DNA from: Gordonia humi
GTDB taxonomy: Bacteria > Actinomycetota > Actinomycetes > Mycobacteriales > Mycobacteriaceae
Direction of reading: 5' to 3'
Length of the DNA stretch: 64,000 nucleotides
Assembly: GCF_014197435.1 (NCBI RefSeq)
Contig: NZ_JACIFP010000001.1
Span: forward strand, 4,526,001 to 4,590,000
A program made the translations under genes and the position numbers. A model generated the notes under the pieces. It was not told the DNA's origin and ran no database searches. It worked only from the letters and a program-made list of their open reading frames with translations. This document shows, piece after piece, positions 52,473-61,428 of the stretch (the stretch's first letter is position 1; the number at the start of each line of letters is the position of its first letter).

Positions 52473-52513
52473 CGATAACGCCACGTGTCGGCGTTCACAA
52501 GGTCTAGCCACCC

Positions 52514-52525
52514 TACTGGCGAGTA
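52514..52525. promoter_or_regulatory. operator-like dyad upstream of the SDR gene
   Basis: TACT-GGCG-AGTA is a perfect 4-bp dyad in the intergenic region, 54 bp before the SDR start, and is followed by a further AGTAAG. Actinobacterial TetR operators often contain TnAC/AGTnA arms of this kind. Evidence is from shape alone. Confidence 0.35.
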
Positions 52526-52579
52526 AGTAAGATCCAGCTCGCACGCGTACCAGGTAGTTCACATTCCAGAGGAGACCCC

Positions 52580-53353
52580 ATGCCGTCCATCTTCATCAGC
52601 GGAGGCGCCGCAGGCATCGGCCTGGCCACCGCGAAGCTCTTCCGCTCGCACGGCTGGACGGTCGGCGTCTACGACATCAGCGACGACGCGCTGGCCGCGG
52701 CGAAAGCCGACGACCCCGAGTTGATCACCGGTCGCCTCGACGTGCGCGACGCCGACCAGTGGGACACGGCGCTGGCCGAGTTCACCTCGCACACCGGCGG
52801 CCGGCTCGACGTCCTCGACAACAACGCGGGCATCCTGCTGTCGGGCGACGTCGCCGACATCTCCCCCGAGGCGATCAAGGCGCAGATCGACATCGACGCC
52901 CTCGGCGTGACTCTGGGCGCCCGGGCCGCATTCGGCTATCTGAAGGCCACCCCCGGATCGCACCTGGTGAACATCGCGTCCGCATCGGCGATCTACGGTC
53001 AGCCGGGCATCGCGACCTACAGCGCCACCAAGTTCTACGTCGCCGGACTCACCGAGGCGCTCGAACTCGAATGGGAGGACGACGACATCCGCGTCGTCTC
53101 GATCTGGCCGCTGTGGGCCAAGACCGCCCTCGCCGACGAGACGGACGCCAAGAGCACTCAGACCCTGGGCGTCCGCCTGACCGCCGACGACGTCGCGGCC
53201 AAGGTGTGGGAGTCGGTGCACCCGACGACCGTCGACAAGCTCCTGCGTCGCACCAGCTACTCCGTCGGCGTCCAGACCACCGTCCTCGGCAACGCCGCCA
53301 AGTTCATCCCCAACGTCCTCAACCGCGGCGTCAACAAGTTCCTGTCGCAGTAG
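52580..53353 (+). CDS. short-chain dehydrogenase/reductase
   Basis: The 257-residue enzyme has the cofactor motif SGGAAGIGLA, the NNAG region (LDNNAGILL), catalytic S in NIASASAIYG and YSATK. It lacks the Arg after the first strand favouring NADP, with VYDISDD (Asp) instead, so NAD is more likely. GAGGAG lies just upstream of the ATG. It is divergent from the AurF-type gene, convergent with betA. Substrate unknown. Confidence 0.92.
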   Translation: MPSIFISGGAAGIGLATAKLFRSHGWTVGVYDISDDALAAAKADDPELITGRLDVRDADQWDTALAEFTSHTGGRLDVLDNNAGILLSGDVADISPEAIKAQIDIDALGVTLGARAAFGYLKATPGSHLVNIASASAIYGQPGIATYSATKFYVAGLTEALELEWEDDDIRVVSIWPLWAKTALADETDAKSTQTLGVRLTADDVAAKVWESVHPTTVDKLLRRTSYSVGVQTTVLGNAAKFIPNVLNRGVNKFLSQ

Positions 53354-53362
53354 GGGCGCCTC

Positions 53363-54922
53363 CTACGCCCTCCCCGACACGAGGTCCGCGCACCGCTCGC
53401 CGATCATCATGCAGGTGATGTTGGGGTTCACCGAGGTGTGCTCGGGGAACACCGAGGCGTCGGCGACGCGGAGACCCTCCACTCCCTTGACGCGCAGCCG
53501 CGCGTCGACCGGGGCACCGTCGGCCGACCCCATCGCGGCGGTGCCCACCGGGTGGTACACGGTGTTGTGGGTGGCGCGGATGTAGTCCGCGAGTGCGGCG
53601 TCGTCGACGGTGCCGACCCCGGGGAACAGTTCCTCGCCGACCCAGTCGGCCATCGCGGGCTGGGCGACGATCTCGCGAGCCCGGCGGATGCCTGCGGTCA
53701 TGATGCGGATGTCGTAGCCCTCGGGATCGCTGAAGTAGCGAGGGTCGACCATCGGCTTGTCCCGGAAGTCGCGCGAGCGCAGGCGGACGGTGCCGCGTGA
53801 ACGCGCATGCGTGACGTTCGGGGTGAGGCAGAAGACGTTCTCGGCCGTCGGGTATCCGCGGCGCAGCGTGTGCATGTCGAACGGCACGCTGCCGTAGTGC
53901 ATCATCAGGTCCGGACGATCCAGACCGTCGTCGACCATGTCGAAGACGCCGATCTCCCACCACTGTGTCGACTCGGTCGGCATCGGCCTGCGCGCGACCC
54001 AGGAGATGACGCCCTCCGGGTGATCCTGCAGGTTCGCCCCGACGCCCGGTGCGTCGACGAGCACCTCGACACCGTTCTCGCGCAGGTGATCGGCGGGGCC
54101 GATACCCGACAGCATCAGCAGCTTCGGCGTGTCGATCGCACCGGTCGACAGCACGAGCTCACGCTCGGCGGTGATCGTCCGCGTCTTGCCGAACTGGTTG
54201 TCGACCACCTCGACGCCGATGCAGCGGACACCGTCGAACAGCAGCCGCTTGGCGCGCAGCCCGGTCAGCAGCGTGAAGTTCGCCCGGTCGGCGATCGGGT
54301 GGATGTACGAGACCGACGATGATGCGCGCGTCCCGTCGGCCTGCCGGTTGATCTGGAAGAAGTTCGCGCCGCGGGTGACCGTCGTGCCGGTGTTGAACCT
54401 GGTGGTGGGCAGTCCGGCCTGTTCGGCAGCGGCCAGGAGCGCCACACCGCACTGGTCGGCGGGCGGCACGTTCATCAGGTGGACGGGTCCGGAGTCGCCG
54501 TGGTGCGGGGCGTCGGGTCCGGCGTCCTCGTTGGTCTCCAGCCGTTTGAGGATCGGCCACACGCTGTCGGCGCCCCAGCCGGTGGCGCCGAACTTGTCGG
54601 CCCATTCGTCCATGTCCTCGCGCGGCGGCCAGAACGCGATGCACGAGTTGTGCGACGAGCAGCCCCCGAGCACGCGAGCACGCGCATGCCGCATGAACGA
54701 GTTGCCGGTGGCCTGCGGTTCGATCGGATAGTCCCAGTCGTACCCGGACTCGAGCAGTTCCATCCAGCGGTCCAGCTGCAGCACCTCCGGGACGCCGCGG
54801 TCGTCGGGACCGGCCTCGATCAGCGCGACACGCACGGACGGGTCCTCGGACAGGCGGGCGGCCGCGGCGCACCCGGACGATCCGCCGCCGACGACGAGGT
54901 AGTCGAAGGATTCGTTGGTCAT
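53363..54922 (-). CDS. betA: GMC oxidoreductase, choline dehydrogenase
   Basis: The 519-residue flavoenzyme has the N-terminal FAD motif DYLVVGGGSSGCAAAARLSED, the GMC motif RVLGGCSSHNSCIAFWP, the second GMC signature STGAIDTPKLLMLSGIGP, and the C-terminal catalytic His in NTVYHPVGTAAMGS. It oxidises choline to betaine aldehyde. The context — directly after betB with one base between and a BCCT transporter upstream — supports choline over other alcohols. Confidence 0.88.
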   Translation of the reverse strand: MTNESFDYLVVGGGSSGCAAAARLSEDPSVRVALIEAGPDDRGVPEVLQLDRWMELLESGYDWDYPIEPQATGNSFMRHARARVLGGCSSHNSCIAFWPPREDMDEWADKFGATGWGADSVWPILKRLETNEDAGPDAPHHGDSGPVHLMNVPPADQCGVALLAAAEQAGLPTTRFNTGTTVTRGANFFQINRQADGTRASSSVSYIHPIADRANFTLLTGLRAKRLLFDGVRCIGVEVVDNQFGKTRTITAERELVLSTGAIDTPKLLMLSGIGPADHLRENGVEVLVDAPGVGANLQDHPEGVISWVARRPMPTESTQWWEIGVFDMVDDGLDRPDLMMHYGSVPFDMHTLRRGYPTAENVFCLTPNVTHARSRGTVRLRSRDFRDKPMVDPRYFSDPEGYDIRIMTAGIRRAREIVAQPAMADWVGEELFPGVGTVDDAALADYIRATHNTVYHPVGTAAMGSADGAPVDARLRVKGVEGLRVADASVFPEHTSVNPNITCMMIGERCADLVSGRA

Positions 54923-54923
54923 G

Positions 54924-56429
54924 TCAGTTCTCCTGCCTCGTCCGATCGGCGAACCAGCCGGTCACCTCGGGAGCGATGTTCTGGTAGACGTGCTTGGCCT
55001 CGCGGTACTCGTCGAGTCCGGTGGGGCCGAGTTCGCGCCCCACGCCCGACTGGCCGAACCCGCCCCATTCGGCCTGCGGCAGATACGGGTGGAAGTCGTT
55101 GATCCACACGGTGCCGTGCCGGAGGCGGTTCGCCACCCGCTGCGCCTTCCCCGCGTCCTGCGTCCACACCGCGCCCGCCAGACCGTAGATGGTGTCGTTC
55201 GCGGTCGCGACAGCGTCGTCCTCGTCGGTGAAGGTCTCCACGGTGACGACCGGGCCGAACGCCTCGTCGACGACGACGGACATTCCGCGGCGCACCTGGT
55301 CGAGGACGGTCATCCGGTAGTAGAAGCCCGCGTCGAGATCACTCGATCCCGATGTGCCGGTGGCGAACTCGCCGCCGCACCGGACGCGTGCGCCTTCGGC
55401 GACGCCGGCCTGGACATAGGCGTGCACTTTGTCGCGGTGGGCCGCCGAGATCAGCGGACCGGTCTCGGCGGCATCGTCGAAGGGACCGCCGATCCGGATC
55501 TGCTGCGCACGCTCGACCAAGGCGTCGACGAACTCCTCGGCGATCGAGTCCTGCACCACCAGTCGCGCGCCGGCCGAACACACCTGACCGGAGTGGACGA
55601 ACGCCGCGTTGAGCGCGTTGTCGACCGCCGCGTCGAAGTCGGCGTCGGCGAACACGACGTTGGGATTCTTACCGCCGAGCTCAAGCGCCACCTTCTTGAC
55701 GGTCGGCGCCGCCGAGGCGGCGATCACTCGGCCGGTCACCAGGCCGCCGGTGAACGAGACCATGTCGACGTCCGGGTGCGACGACAACGGGGCTCCAGCC
55801 TGGGCGCCGGCGCCGGTCACCAGGTTGCCGACGCCCGCGGGCAGACCCAGTTCGTCGAGCAGTCTCAATGTCAGGATCGCCGTGTGCGGGGTCAGCTCGG
55901 CGGGTTTGAGCACGAACGAGCACCCCGCGGCGAGCGCCGGGCCGATCTTCCACGCGGCCTGCAGCAGGGGGTAGTTCCACGGGGTGATCAGCCCGCACAC
56001 CCCGACCGGCTCGTACTGGATGCGGCTGACCACGGCCTCCGACCCGGCGTCCACCAGTCGCCCGGCGTCCTTGGACGCCAGTTCGGCGAAGTAGTCGAAG
56101 CAGTTCACGATGTCGTCCATGTCGATGCGGGCCTCGACGATCCGCTTGCCGGTGTCGAGGGCTTCGGCGCGTGCGAACTCCTCGTGGCGGTCCCGGATGC
56201 CGTCGGCCAGGCGTCCGAGCAGCTTGCCGCGTCGGGCCGCGGGCACGGACGCCCAGCGTCGATCGTCGAACGCGCGACGGGCCGCCGCGATCGCGCGTTC
56301 GGTGTCGGCGGCGCTCGCCTCGCTGACGTCGCCCACCGGCGAGCCGTCGGCCGGACAACGGATCTCGCGGGTGGCGCCGTCGGCGGCGGCCTCCCATCGT
56401 CCGTCGATGAACAGGGTCTGTGCGGTCAC
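54924..56429 (-). CDS. betB: betaine-aldehyde dehydrogenase
   Basis: The 501-residue NAD-dependent aldehyde dehydrogenase has PWNYPLLQAAWKIGPALAAGC, catalytic Glu in VALELGGKNPN, catalytic Cys in HSGQVCSAGARL, and HPYLPQAEWGGFGQSGVGRELG, typical of glycine-betaine dehydrogenases. It turns betaine aldehyde into glycine betaine, an osmoprotectant. The start overlaps the betT stop by 4 bp. Confidence 0.92.
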   Translation of the reverse strand: MTAQTLFIDGRWEAAADGATREIRCPADGSPVGDVSEASAADTERAIAAARRAFDDRRWASVPAARRGKLLGRLADGIRDRHEEFARAEALDTGKRIVEARIDMDDIVNCFDYFAELASKDAGRLVDAGSEAVVSRIQYEPVGVCGLITPWNYPLLQAAWKIGPALAAGCSFVLKPAELTPHTAILTLRLLDELGLPAGVGNLVTGAGAQAGAPLSSHPDVDMVSFTGGLVTGRVIAASAAPTVKKVALELGGKNPNVVFADADFDAAVDNALNAAFVHSGQVCSAGARLVVQDSIAEEFVDALVERAQQIRIGGPFDDAAETGPLISAAHRDKVHAYVQAGVAEGARVRCGGEFATGTSGSSDLDAGFYYRMTVLDQVRRGMSVVVDEAFGPVVTVETFTDEDDAVATANDTIYGLAGAVWTQDAGKAQRVANRLRHGTVWINDFHPYLPQAEWGGFGQSGVGRELGPTGLDEYREAKHVYQNIAPEVTGWFADRTRQEN

Positions 56430-58609
56430 GATTCCTCCTTCGCCGGTTCTTCCCGCCCGGCCTCGTCTTGGTCTGTGTGCGCGGCCGCCTCGTCGGCGCC
56501 GTCGTCGAAGTCCGCCGACCAGTCGATGATCTGTTCTCCGGACAGCGGCGCCGCTTCGTCACCGACGGCTTCGAGGTAGTGCAGGTGACGTTCGTAGTGA
56601 TCGAGCACGTTGGAGCTGATCTGGGTCTTGGTGAGTCCGTACACGTTGAAGCCCTCACTGCCCTGGGCGGTGAACACTTCGAGGCGGAAGAACTTGTCGC
56701 TGACGTCGGGCGACCGGCCGAACACCGGGGTCGGGTGCCGCGTCGGATACACCTGATAGTGGAAGGCGCGGCCGTTGCCGAAGTCGACGTCGAGGTGGTA
56801 GCTCTCCAGGTCGTAGGCGTCCACGTGCGCGCTGCCGGTCCGTGCGTCCATCCCGGACTTCACCAGTTCGGCGGCCACATCCTGCAGCGCGGGCCACACG
56901 ATGTTCGTCGAGTACCTCCGCATGTCGTCGGCGTCGGGATAGTGCACCAGCCGTTCGACGCGCTGACGCCAGTTGAGGGCCGTGCCGCCCGAGGAGCGGT
57001 GCGAGAGCGCGTGGGTGATCGCATCGCGCCGGGAGGCCACCCAGTCGCCCTCGTCGCGCAGCGCGCGGAACAGTCCGAGCATCATCAGGGCGACGACGAC
57101 CGCGAACGGCAGCCCCATGATCACCGTCGCGTTCTGCAGGGTGGTGATACCGCCGATCAACAGCATCGCCATCGTCAGCAGGCCGGTGACCACGGCCCAG
57201 AAGATGCGGACCCAGCGGGCGGCGTCCGACTCGTTGTCGGTCACGTGGGAGCTGAAGTGCGACATCACCAGGGCGCCCGAGTCGGCGCTGGTGATGTAGA
57301 ACAGCAGACCGGTGAACGTCGCGATCACCACGAGGACCGTCGCCCCCGGATACTCGTGCAGGAGCGCGTAGAACGCCTCCTCCGGTCTGTTGACCGCGGT
57401 GTCGGCGAACTCGTCGTTGCCGCGGGCGATCTCGAGCGCGCTGTTCCCGAAGATCGAGATCCAGATGAGGATGAACGCGAACGGGATCGTCAGCGTGCCG
57501 AACACGAACTGGCGGATGGTGCGGCCGCGGGAGATGCGAGCCAGGAACAGACCGACGAACGGAGCCCACGCGATCCACCAGGCCCAGAAGAACAGGGTCC
57601 AGGTGGCTTTCCAGTCGCCGGTGTCTTGGTAGGCGAAGGTGTCCAACGCCATCGACGGGAAGCGGCTGGCGAAGTCGCCGATGTTCTGCACCAGCGCGTT
57701 CATCAGGTACGTCGTCGAGCCGGCGATCAGAATGAACAGCAGCAGCCCCAGAGCGATGACCACGTTGATCTCGGACAGCCGTTTGACGCCCTTGTCGACG
57801 CCGGACACCGCCGACAGCGTCGCGATCGCCACCGCGACGACGATCAGCCCGGCCTGTGCCCAGTGACTCTGCGCGATTCCGAACAGGTCGTCGAGCCCGA
57901 CGTTTAGCTGGGCGACGCCGATGCCCAGGCTCGTCGCCAGTCCGAAGATGGCACCGAGGAGGGCTGCGATGTCGACCGAGTCGCCGAGGATTCCGTCGAG
58001 TCTGTCGCCGAAGATCGGCCGCAGTCCCGAACGCAGGGACAGCGGCATGTTGTAGCGGTACGCGAAGTACCCGAGTGACATGCCGATGAGCGCGTACAGG
58101 CTCCAGCCGATCAGGCCGTAGTGGAACAGGGTCCACACCACGGCTTGTCGGGTGGCCTCGAGGGTCTGCCCTTCTCCGGTCGGCGGGTGCATCCACTGCG
58201 TCACGGGTTCGGCGACGGAGAAGAACATGAGGTCGATGCCGATCCCCGCCGCGAACAGCATCGCCGTCCAGGAGAAGAGATTGTAGACGGGCTTGGAGTG
58301 GTCCGGTCCGAGTTTGACGCCGCCGACGCGCGAGAGCGCGGCCCAGACGACGAACAGGACGACGGTGACGACGAGTCCGATGTAGAACCAGCCGAGTTCG
58401 TCGGAGACCCAGGTGACGGCCGCGGAGATGACTCGGTCGGCGCCGTCGGCGTCGATGAGGGCCCACAGGATGATCGCGATGACTCCCGCACTGGCGCCGA
58501 CGAAGACGCGCTTGTTGACCGGGATCCCGAGCGCCTTCGCAACCGGGTTCGGAGGACGGAACCGTCCGTTCTCCGGCGTCGACGAACTCTCCCCCACTGG
58601 CAACCCCAC
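56426..58609 (-). CDS. betT: BCCT-family choline transporter BetT
   Basis: The 727-residue protein has 12 membrane helices. The substrate-site loop reads GIGIDLMFFSVAEPVTQW and helix 8 has TLFFWAWWIAWAPFVGLFLARISRGRTIRQF, the BCCT signature. A long C-terminal cytoplasmic domain (from about residue 530) fits osmosensing BetT. It carries choline into the cell for BetA/BetB. The GTG start at 58609 is used; the region upstream is intergenic. Confidence 0.92.
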   Translation of the reverse strand: MGLPVGESSSTPENGRFRPPNPVAKALGIPVNKRVFVGASAGVIAIILWALIDADGADRVISAAVTWVSDELGWFYIGLVVTVVLFVVWAALSRVGGVKLGPDHSKPVYNLFSWTAMLFAAGIGIDLMFFSVAEPVTQWMHPPTGEGQTLEATRQAVVWTLFHYGLIGWSLYALIGMSLGYFAYRYNMPLSLRSGLRPIFGDRLDGILGDSVDIAALLGAIFGLATSLGIGVAQLNVGLDDLFGIAQSHWAQAGLIVVAVAIATLSAVSGVDKGVKRLSEINVVIALGLLLFILIAGSTTYLMNALVQNIGDFASRFPSMALDTFAYQDTGDWKATWTLFFWAWWIAWAPFVGLFLARISRGRTIRQFVFGTLTIPFAFILIWISIFGNSALEIARGNDEFADTAVNRPEEAFYALLHEYPGATVLVVIATFTGLLFYITSADSGALVMSHFSSHVTDNESDAARWVRIFWAVVTGLLTMAMLLIGGITTLQNATVIMGLPFAVVVALMMLGLFRALRDEGDWVASRRDAITHALSHRSSGGTALNWRQRVERLVHYPDADDMRRYSTNIVWPALQDVAAELVKSGMDARTGSAHVDAYDLESYHLDVDFGNGRAFHYQVYPTRHPTPVFGRSPDVSDKFFRLEVFTAQGSEGFNVYGLTKTQISSNVLDHYERHLHYLEAVGDEAAPLSGEQIIDWSADFDDGADEAAAHTDQDEAGREEPAKEES

Positions 58610-58727
58610 TAACGAACTTTCAGCGCTTCACGGACTTCTCTGGATTCGATCGGTAACCAACCTACTGACATCGCACGGGTCTTCCGCGTCCGTTATCGTT
58701 CCGGAACTCGTTCGTGACATGAAAAAG

Positions 58728-58762
58728 CTGCGGCCGACGGGTGAACACCCGTCGGCCGCAGC
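58728..58762. terminator. strong stem-loop terminator between rpmF and betT
   Basis: A perfect 16-bp GC-rich stem (GCTGCGGCCGACGGGT with its complement) has a 4-nt loop, with AAAAA on the left side and TTTT on the right. Read on the minus strand it ends in a U-tract, so it stops the rpmF transcript before betT; it can also act on plus-strand transcripts. Confidence 0.88.
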
Positions 58763-58790
58763 CTTTTACGCTACTTCGTCGCGAGTGGTC

Positions 58791-58964
58791 TCAGCGACGG
58801 TCGAGATCGACCAGGCCGAGCTTGGCGGCCTTCACGAGGCGACGCGGCACACGCTGCGACACACCGTTGATCTTCTCTTCCTGCAGTGCGACGTTGTCCG
58901 CCTTCCACTGCGAACGACGTGCGCGGGTGTTAGCCCGCGACATCCGACGCTTGGGTACTGCCAT
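58791..58964 (-). CDS. rpmF: 50S ribosomal protein L32 (cysteine-free form)
   Basis: The 57-residue protein reads [20 protein letters not shown] … [19 protein letters not shown]. It has no cysteine, so it lacks the zinc ribbon found in some L32 proteins. L32 sits near the peptidyl-transferase centre. In mycobacteria rpmF is encoded near mprA; here the bet and AurF genes lie between. A longer upstream frame is not used. Confidence 0.96.
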   Translation of the reverse strand: MAVPKRRMSRANTRARRSQWKADNVALQEEKINGVSQRVPRRLVKAAKLGLVDLDRR

Positions 58965-59158
58965 GGTTCTCGCCTTCCTCACGTTCGACGCGGGCGCAGC
59001 CGGGTACGTCCCGACCCGCCTCACCCGCTGATCGCCTGTATCCACGGCAATCCGACCGCGGCACACAACCCGAACAGATTAACCGGCGAGACCCCCGTAG
59101 TGCAAAACGAGGCAGGTGAGCGCTCGCCCGCGCGGCCCTCCTCCCTACCATTGCGGGA

Positions 59159-60091
59159 ATGTCAGGCGTCGTCTCCGGGTTCACCGTGATCTTCCTCGTC
59201 GTCGGGCTCGGCTACGTTCTGGGCCGGACCGGCGTGCTGGGCGATCACGCGTCGACGACCCTCGCCCGACTCGTGTTCTTCGTCTGCACCCCGGCGCTGC
59301 TCGTGCACTCGCTGGCGACGAGCGACCTGTCGGCGGTGTTCTCGCCGACACTCGCCGTCGCCGCGACCACCGCGGTCGGCACCGGCGCGGTCTATCTGGC
59401 GATCGCCCGGCTGGGGTTGCGGCGGGAGGTGCCCGAGGCGGTGATCGGGGCACTGTCGTCGTCGTATGTGAACAGTGTGAACCTGGGTCTGCCGATCGCG
59501 ATCTTCGTACTCGACGACGAATCGTTCATCGCTCCGCTGCTGCTGTTCCAGATCGTGTTCTACTCGCCGGTGGCGCTGACCGCCCTCGACTTCACGGCCC
59601 TCGACTCCAACCGTCGTACCTCGGTGTGGAGGACGATCGCGGTACCGCTCCGGAATCCGATCCTGGTCGGCGGCGTGGCCGGTCTGATCATGTCTCTGAT
59701 CGGGTGGGTCCCGCCGAAACCGATCATGGAGCCGCTCGACATGCTCGGCCAGTCGTCGGTACCGCTGGCGCTGCTCGCCTTCGGATTGACGCTGACCGGG
59801 GCGACGGTGTTCAAGAAGGGTGAGAGCCCGCGTCGCGACGTCGTGCTGGCGTCCGCCTTGAAGATGTTCGCGATGCCGGCCCTGGCCTACGTGCTGGCCC
59901 GCTGGGCGTTCGGGATGACCGGCCACCACCTGTTCGCTCAGGTGGTGATCGCCGCGCTGCCGACGGCGCAGAACGTGCTGGTGTATGCGACCCGCTACCG
60001 CCGCGGCGAGATCCTCTCGCGCGACACGGCGCTGGTCACGACGGTGCTGTCGGTTCCGGTGATCGCGGTGATCGCCTGGCTGCTGGCGTGA
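59159..60091 (+). CDS. AEC-family (auxin efflux carrier-like) transporter
   Basis: The 310-residue protein has about ten helices in two five-helix halves: GFTVIFLVVGLGYVLGRTGVLGDHA with LVFFVCTPALLVHSL at the start, SSSYVNSVNLGLPIAIFVL in the middle, and QVVIAALPTAQNVLVYATRY in the second half. The paired NxGLP and P-rich broken helices are typical. Bacterial members move organic acids or amino-acid-like anions; the substrate is not known. The 190 bp upstream contain no gene. Confidence 0.9.
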   Translation: MSGVVSGFTVIFLVVGLGYVLGRTGVLGDHASTTLARLVFFVCTPALLVHSLATSDLSAVFSPTLAVAATTAVGTGAVYLAIARLGLRREVPEAVIGALSSSYVNSVNLGLPIAIFVLDDESFIAPLLLFQIVFYSPVALTALDFTALDSNRRTSVWRTIAVPLRNPILVGGVAGLIMSLIGWVPPKPIMEPLDMLGQSSVPLALLAFGLTLTGATVFKKGESPRRDVVLASALKMFAMPALAYVLARWAFGMTGHHLFAQVVIAALPTAQNVLVYATRYRRGEILSRDTALVTTVLSVPVIAVIAWLLA

Positions 60092-60110
60092 TCGCCCATA
60101 CACTGATCGT

Positions 60111-60743
60111 ATGAACGACGGTGGTTCGAACTCCCTGCCCCAGCCGGCCGACGACGATGCACCGGTGCGCGCCAGTGACCGTGATCGCGACAGGATTCAT
60201 ACGATCCTGTCGTCGGCGATGTCGGCGGGTGCGTTGACGCCCGACGAGTACAGCGATCGGGCCGGTGTCGCCGCCGCGGCCCGGACCCGCGGCGAGTTGG
60301 AGAAGCTGATCGTCGATCTGCCGCTCGACCAGCTCGACGGGGTGTCCCTGAGCAAATCGACCGGCCGACGTACGACGGTCCACACCGCGCGAAGCGACGC
60401 CGCGCGAAGCACCGCGATCGGGATCTTCGGCGGGTCTGTGGTGGGCGTGGGCAACGTCGTCGCGTCACAGCTGCGCGCCGTCGCCTGCATGGGTGGCGTG
60501 GAGATCGATCTGCGGAAGGTCGAGTTCGCGGCGTCGACGGTGACGATCAGCTGCGTCGCGCTCATGGGCGGGGTGAACATCACCGTCCCCGAGGACGTCG
60601 AAGTGCAGGTGTCGGGCATCGGGATCATGGGCGGATTCGGCCATCGCAGCGCGGGTCCGGGCACTCCGGGCGCCCCGACGGTACGCGTCGAGGGCGTCGC
60701 GATCATGGGCGGCGTCGACGTGCGACGACGGCCGTACGAGTAG
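60111..60743 (+). CDS. DUF1707 (SHOCT-like) protein with LiaF-type C-terminal domain
   Basis: The 210-residue protein has an N-terminal DUF1707 domain at about residues 20-72 (VRASDRDRDRIHTILSSAMSAGALTPDEYSDRAGVAAAARTRGELEKL), then a beta-rich C-terminal half with repeated MGG motifs (ACMGGVEIDLRKV, LMGGVNITVP, IMGGFGH, IMGGVDVR), like LiaF C-termini that take part in envelope-stress signalling. It has no clear membrane helix. Its start is 19 bp after the AEC gene. Confidence 0.85.
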   Translation: MNDGGSNSLPQPADDDAPVRASDRDRDRIHTILSSAMSAGALTPDEYSDRAGVAAAARTRGELEKLIVDLPLDQLDGVSLSKSTGRRTTVHTARSDAARSTAIGIFGGSVVGVGNVVASQLRAVACMGGVEIDLRKVEFAASTVTISCVALMGGVNITVPEDVEVQVSGIGIMGGFGHRSAGPGTPGAPTVRVEGVAIMGGVDVRRRPYE

Positions 60744-60819
60744 ATCGGCCGCCCCGGGCCGCGCTCGACGCGGTCGGATCCGTCCGCACGTCCAGGCGAG
60801 AACGGCCGAACAGGCAGTG

Positions 60820-61428
60820 CTATGCGTCGGACCGCCGAGAACTCCGTTCGAGGTCCGTGGTCGTTCGCGCGACGCCCGCGGCGTCCGCAGCCTCACCGTA
60901 CGCGGCGGCGAGCGAGGCCACGGTCTCGTGAGCGTTGAGGCCGCTCGGATTCGGCAGCACCCACAGACGAGCGCCGGCGAGCGGCTCCGGCTGCTCCCCG
61001 ACTGCGGCGCCGCGTACCCCGAACGCGGTCCGGTACGCGGTGACGCCGAGGATCGCGAGCACCGCCGGACGTACCCGCTCCACCGTCGAGAGCAGGTTCT
61101 TCCCGCCTGCGACGAACTCGTCACGGGTCAGATCGGAGGCCTTCGCGGTGGCCCGTGCCACGACGTTGGTGATACCGATCCCGGCGCCGGTCAGCGCGGC
61201 CTCGTCGGCCTCGCTCATCCCGCCGGACGCGTCGATGAGGTGGTCGGTGATCCCGGCGGCGTAGAGCGCGGGATAGAACCGGTTGCCCGGGCGCGCGAAG
61301 TGCGCGCCCGTCGCCGCCGTCCACAGGCCCGGATTGATTCCCGAGATCAACAGTCTGCAGCCCGGCCCGATCAAGTCGGGCACCGTCGTGCCGACGAGCG
61401 CCTCCAATTCGGCGCGGGTGAAACTCAC
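60820..61428 (-). CDS. mug: mismatch-specific uracil/thymine DNA glycosylase (Mug)
   Basis: The 202-residue enzyme has the GINPGLWTAATGAHFARPGNRFYPAL motif (GINPG with catalytic Asn and the G-wedge context) and NPSGLNAH near the end. It removes uracil and ethenocytosine from mispairs. The ATG overlaps the VWA gene stop by 4 bp, though the proteins are functionally unrelated. Confidence 0.93.
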   Translation of the reverse strand: MSFTRAELEALVGTTVPDLIGPGCRLLISGINPGLWTAATGAHFARPGNRFYPALYAAGITDHLIDASGGMSEADEAALTGAGIGITNVVARATAKASDLTRDEFVAGGKNLLSTVERVRPAVLAILGVTAYRTAFGVRGAAVGEQPEPLAGARLWVLPNPSGLNAHETVASLAAAYGEAADAAGVARTTTDLERSSRRSDA

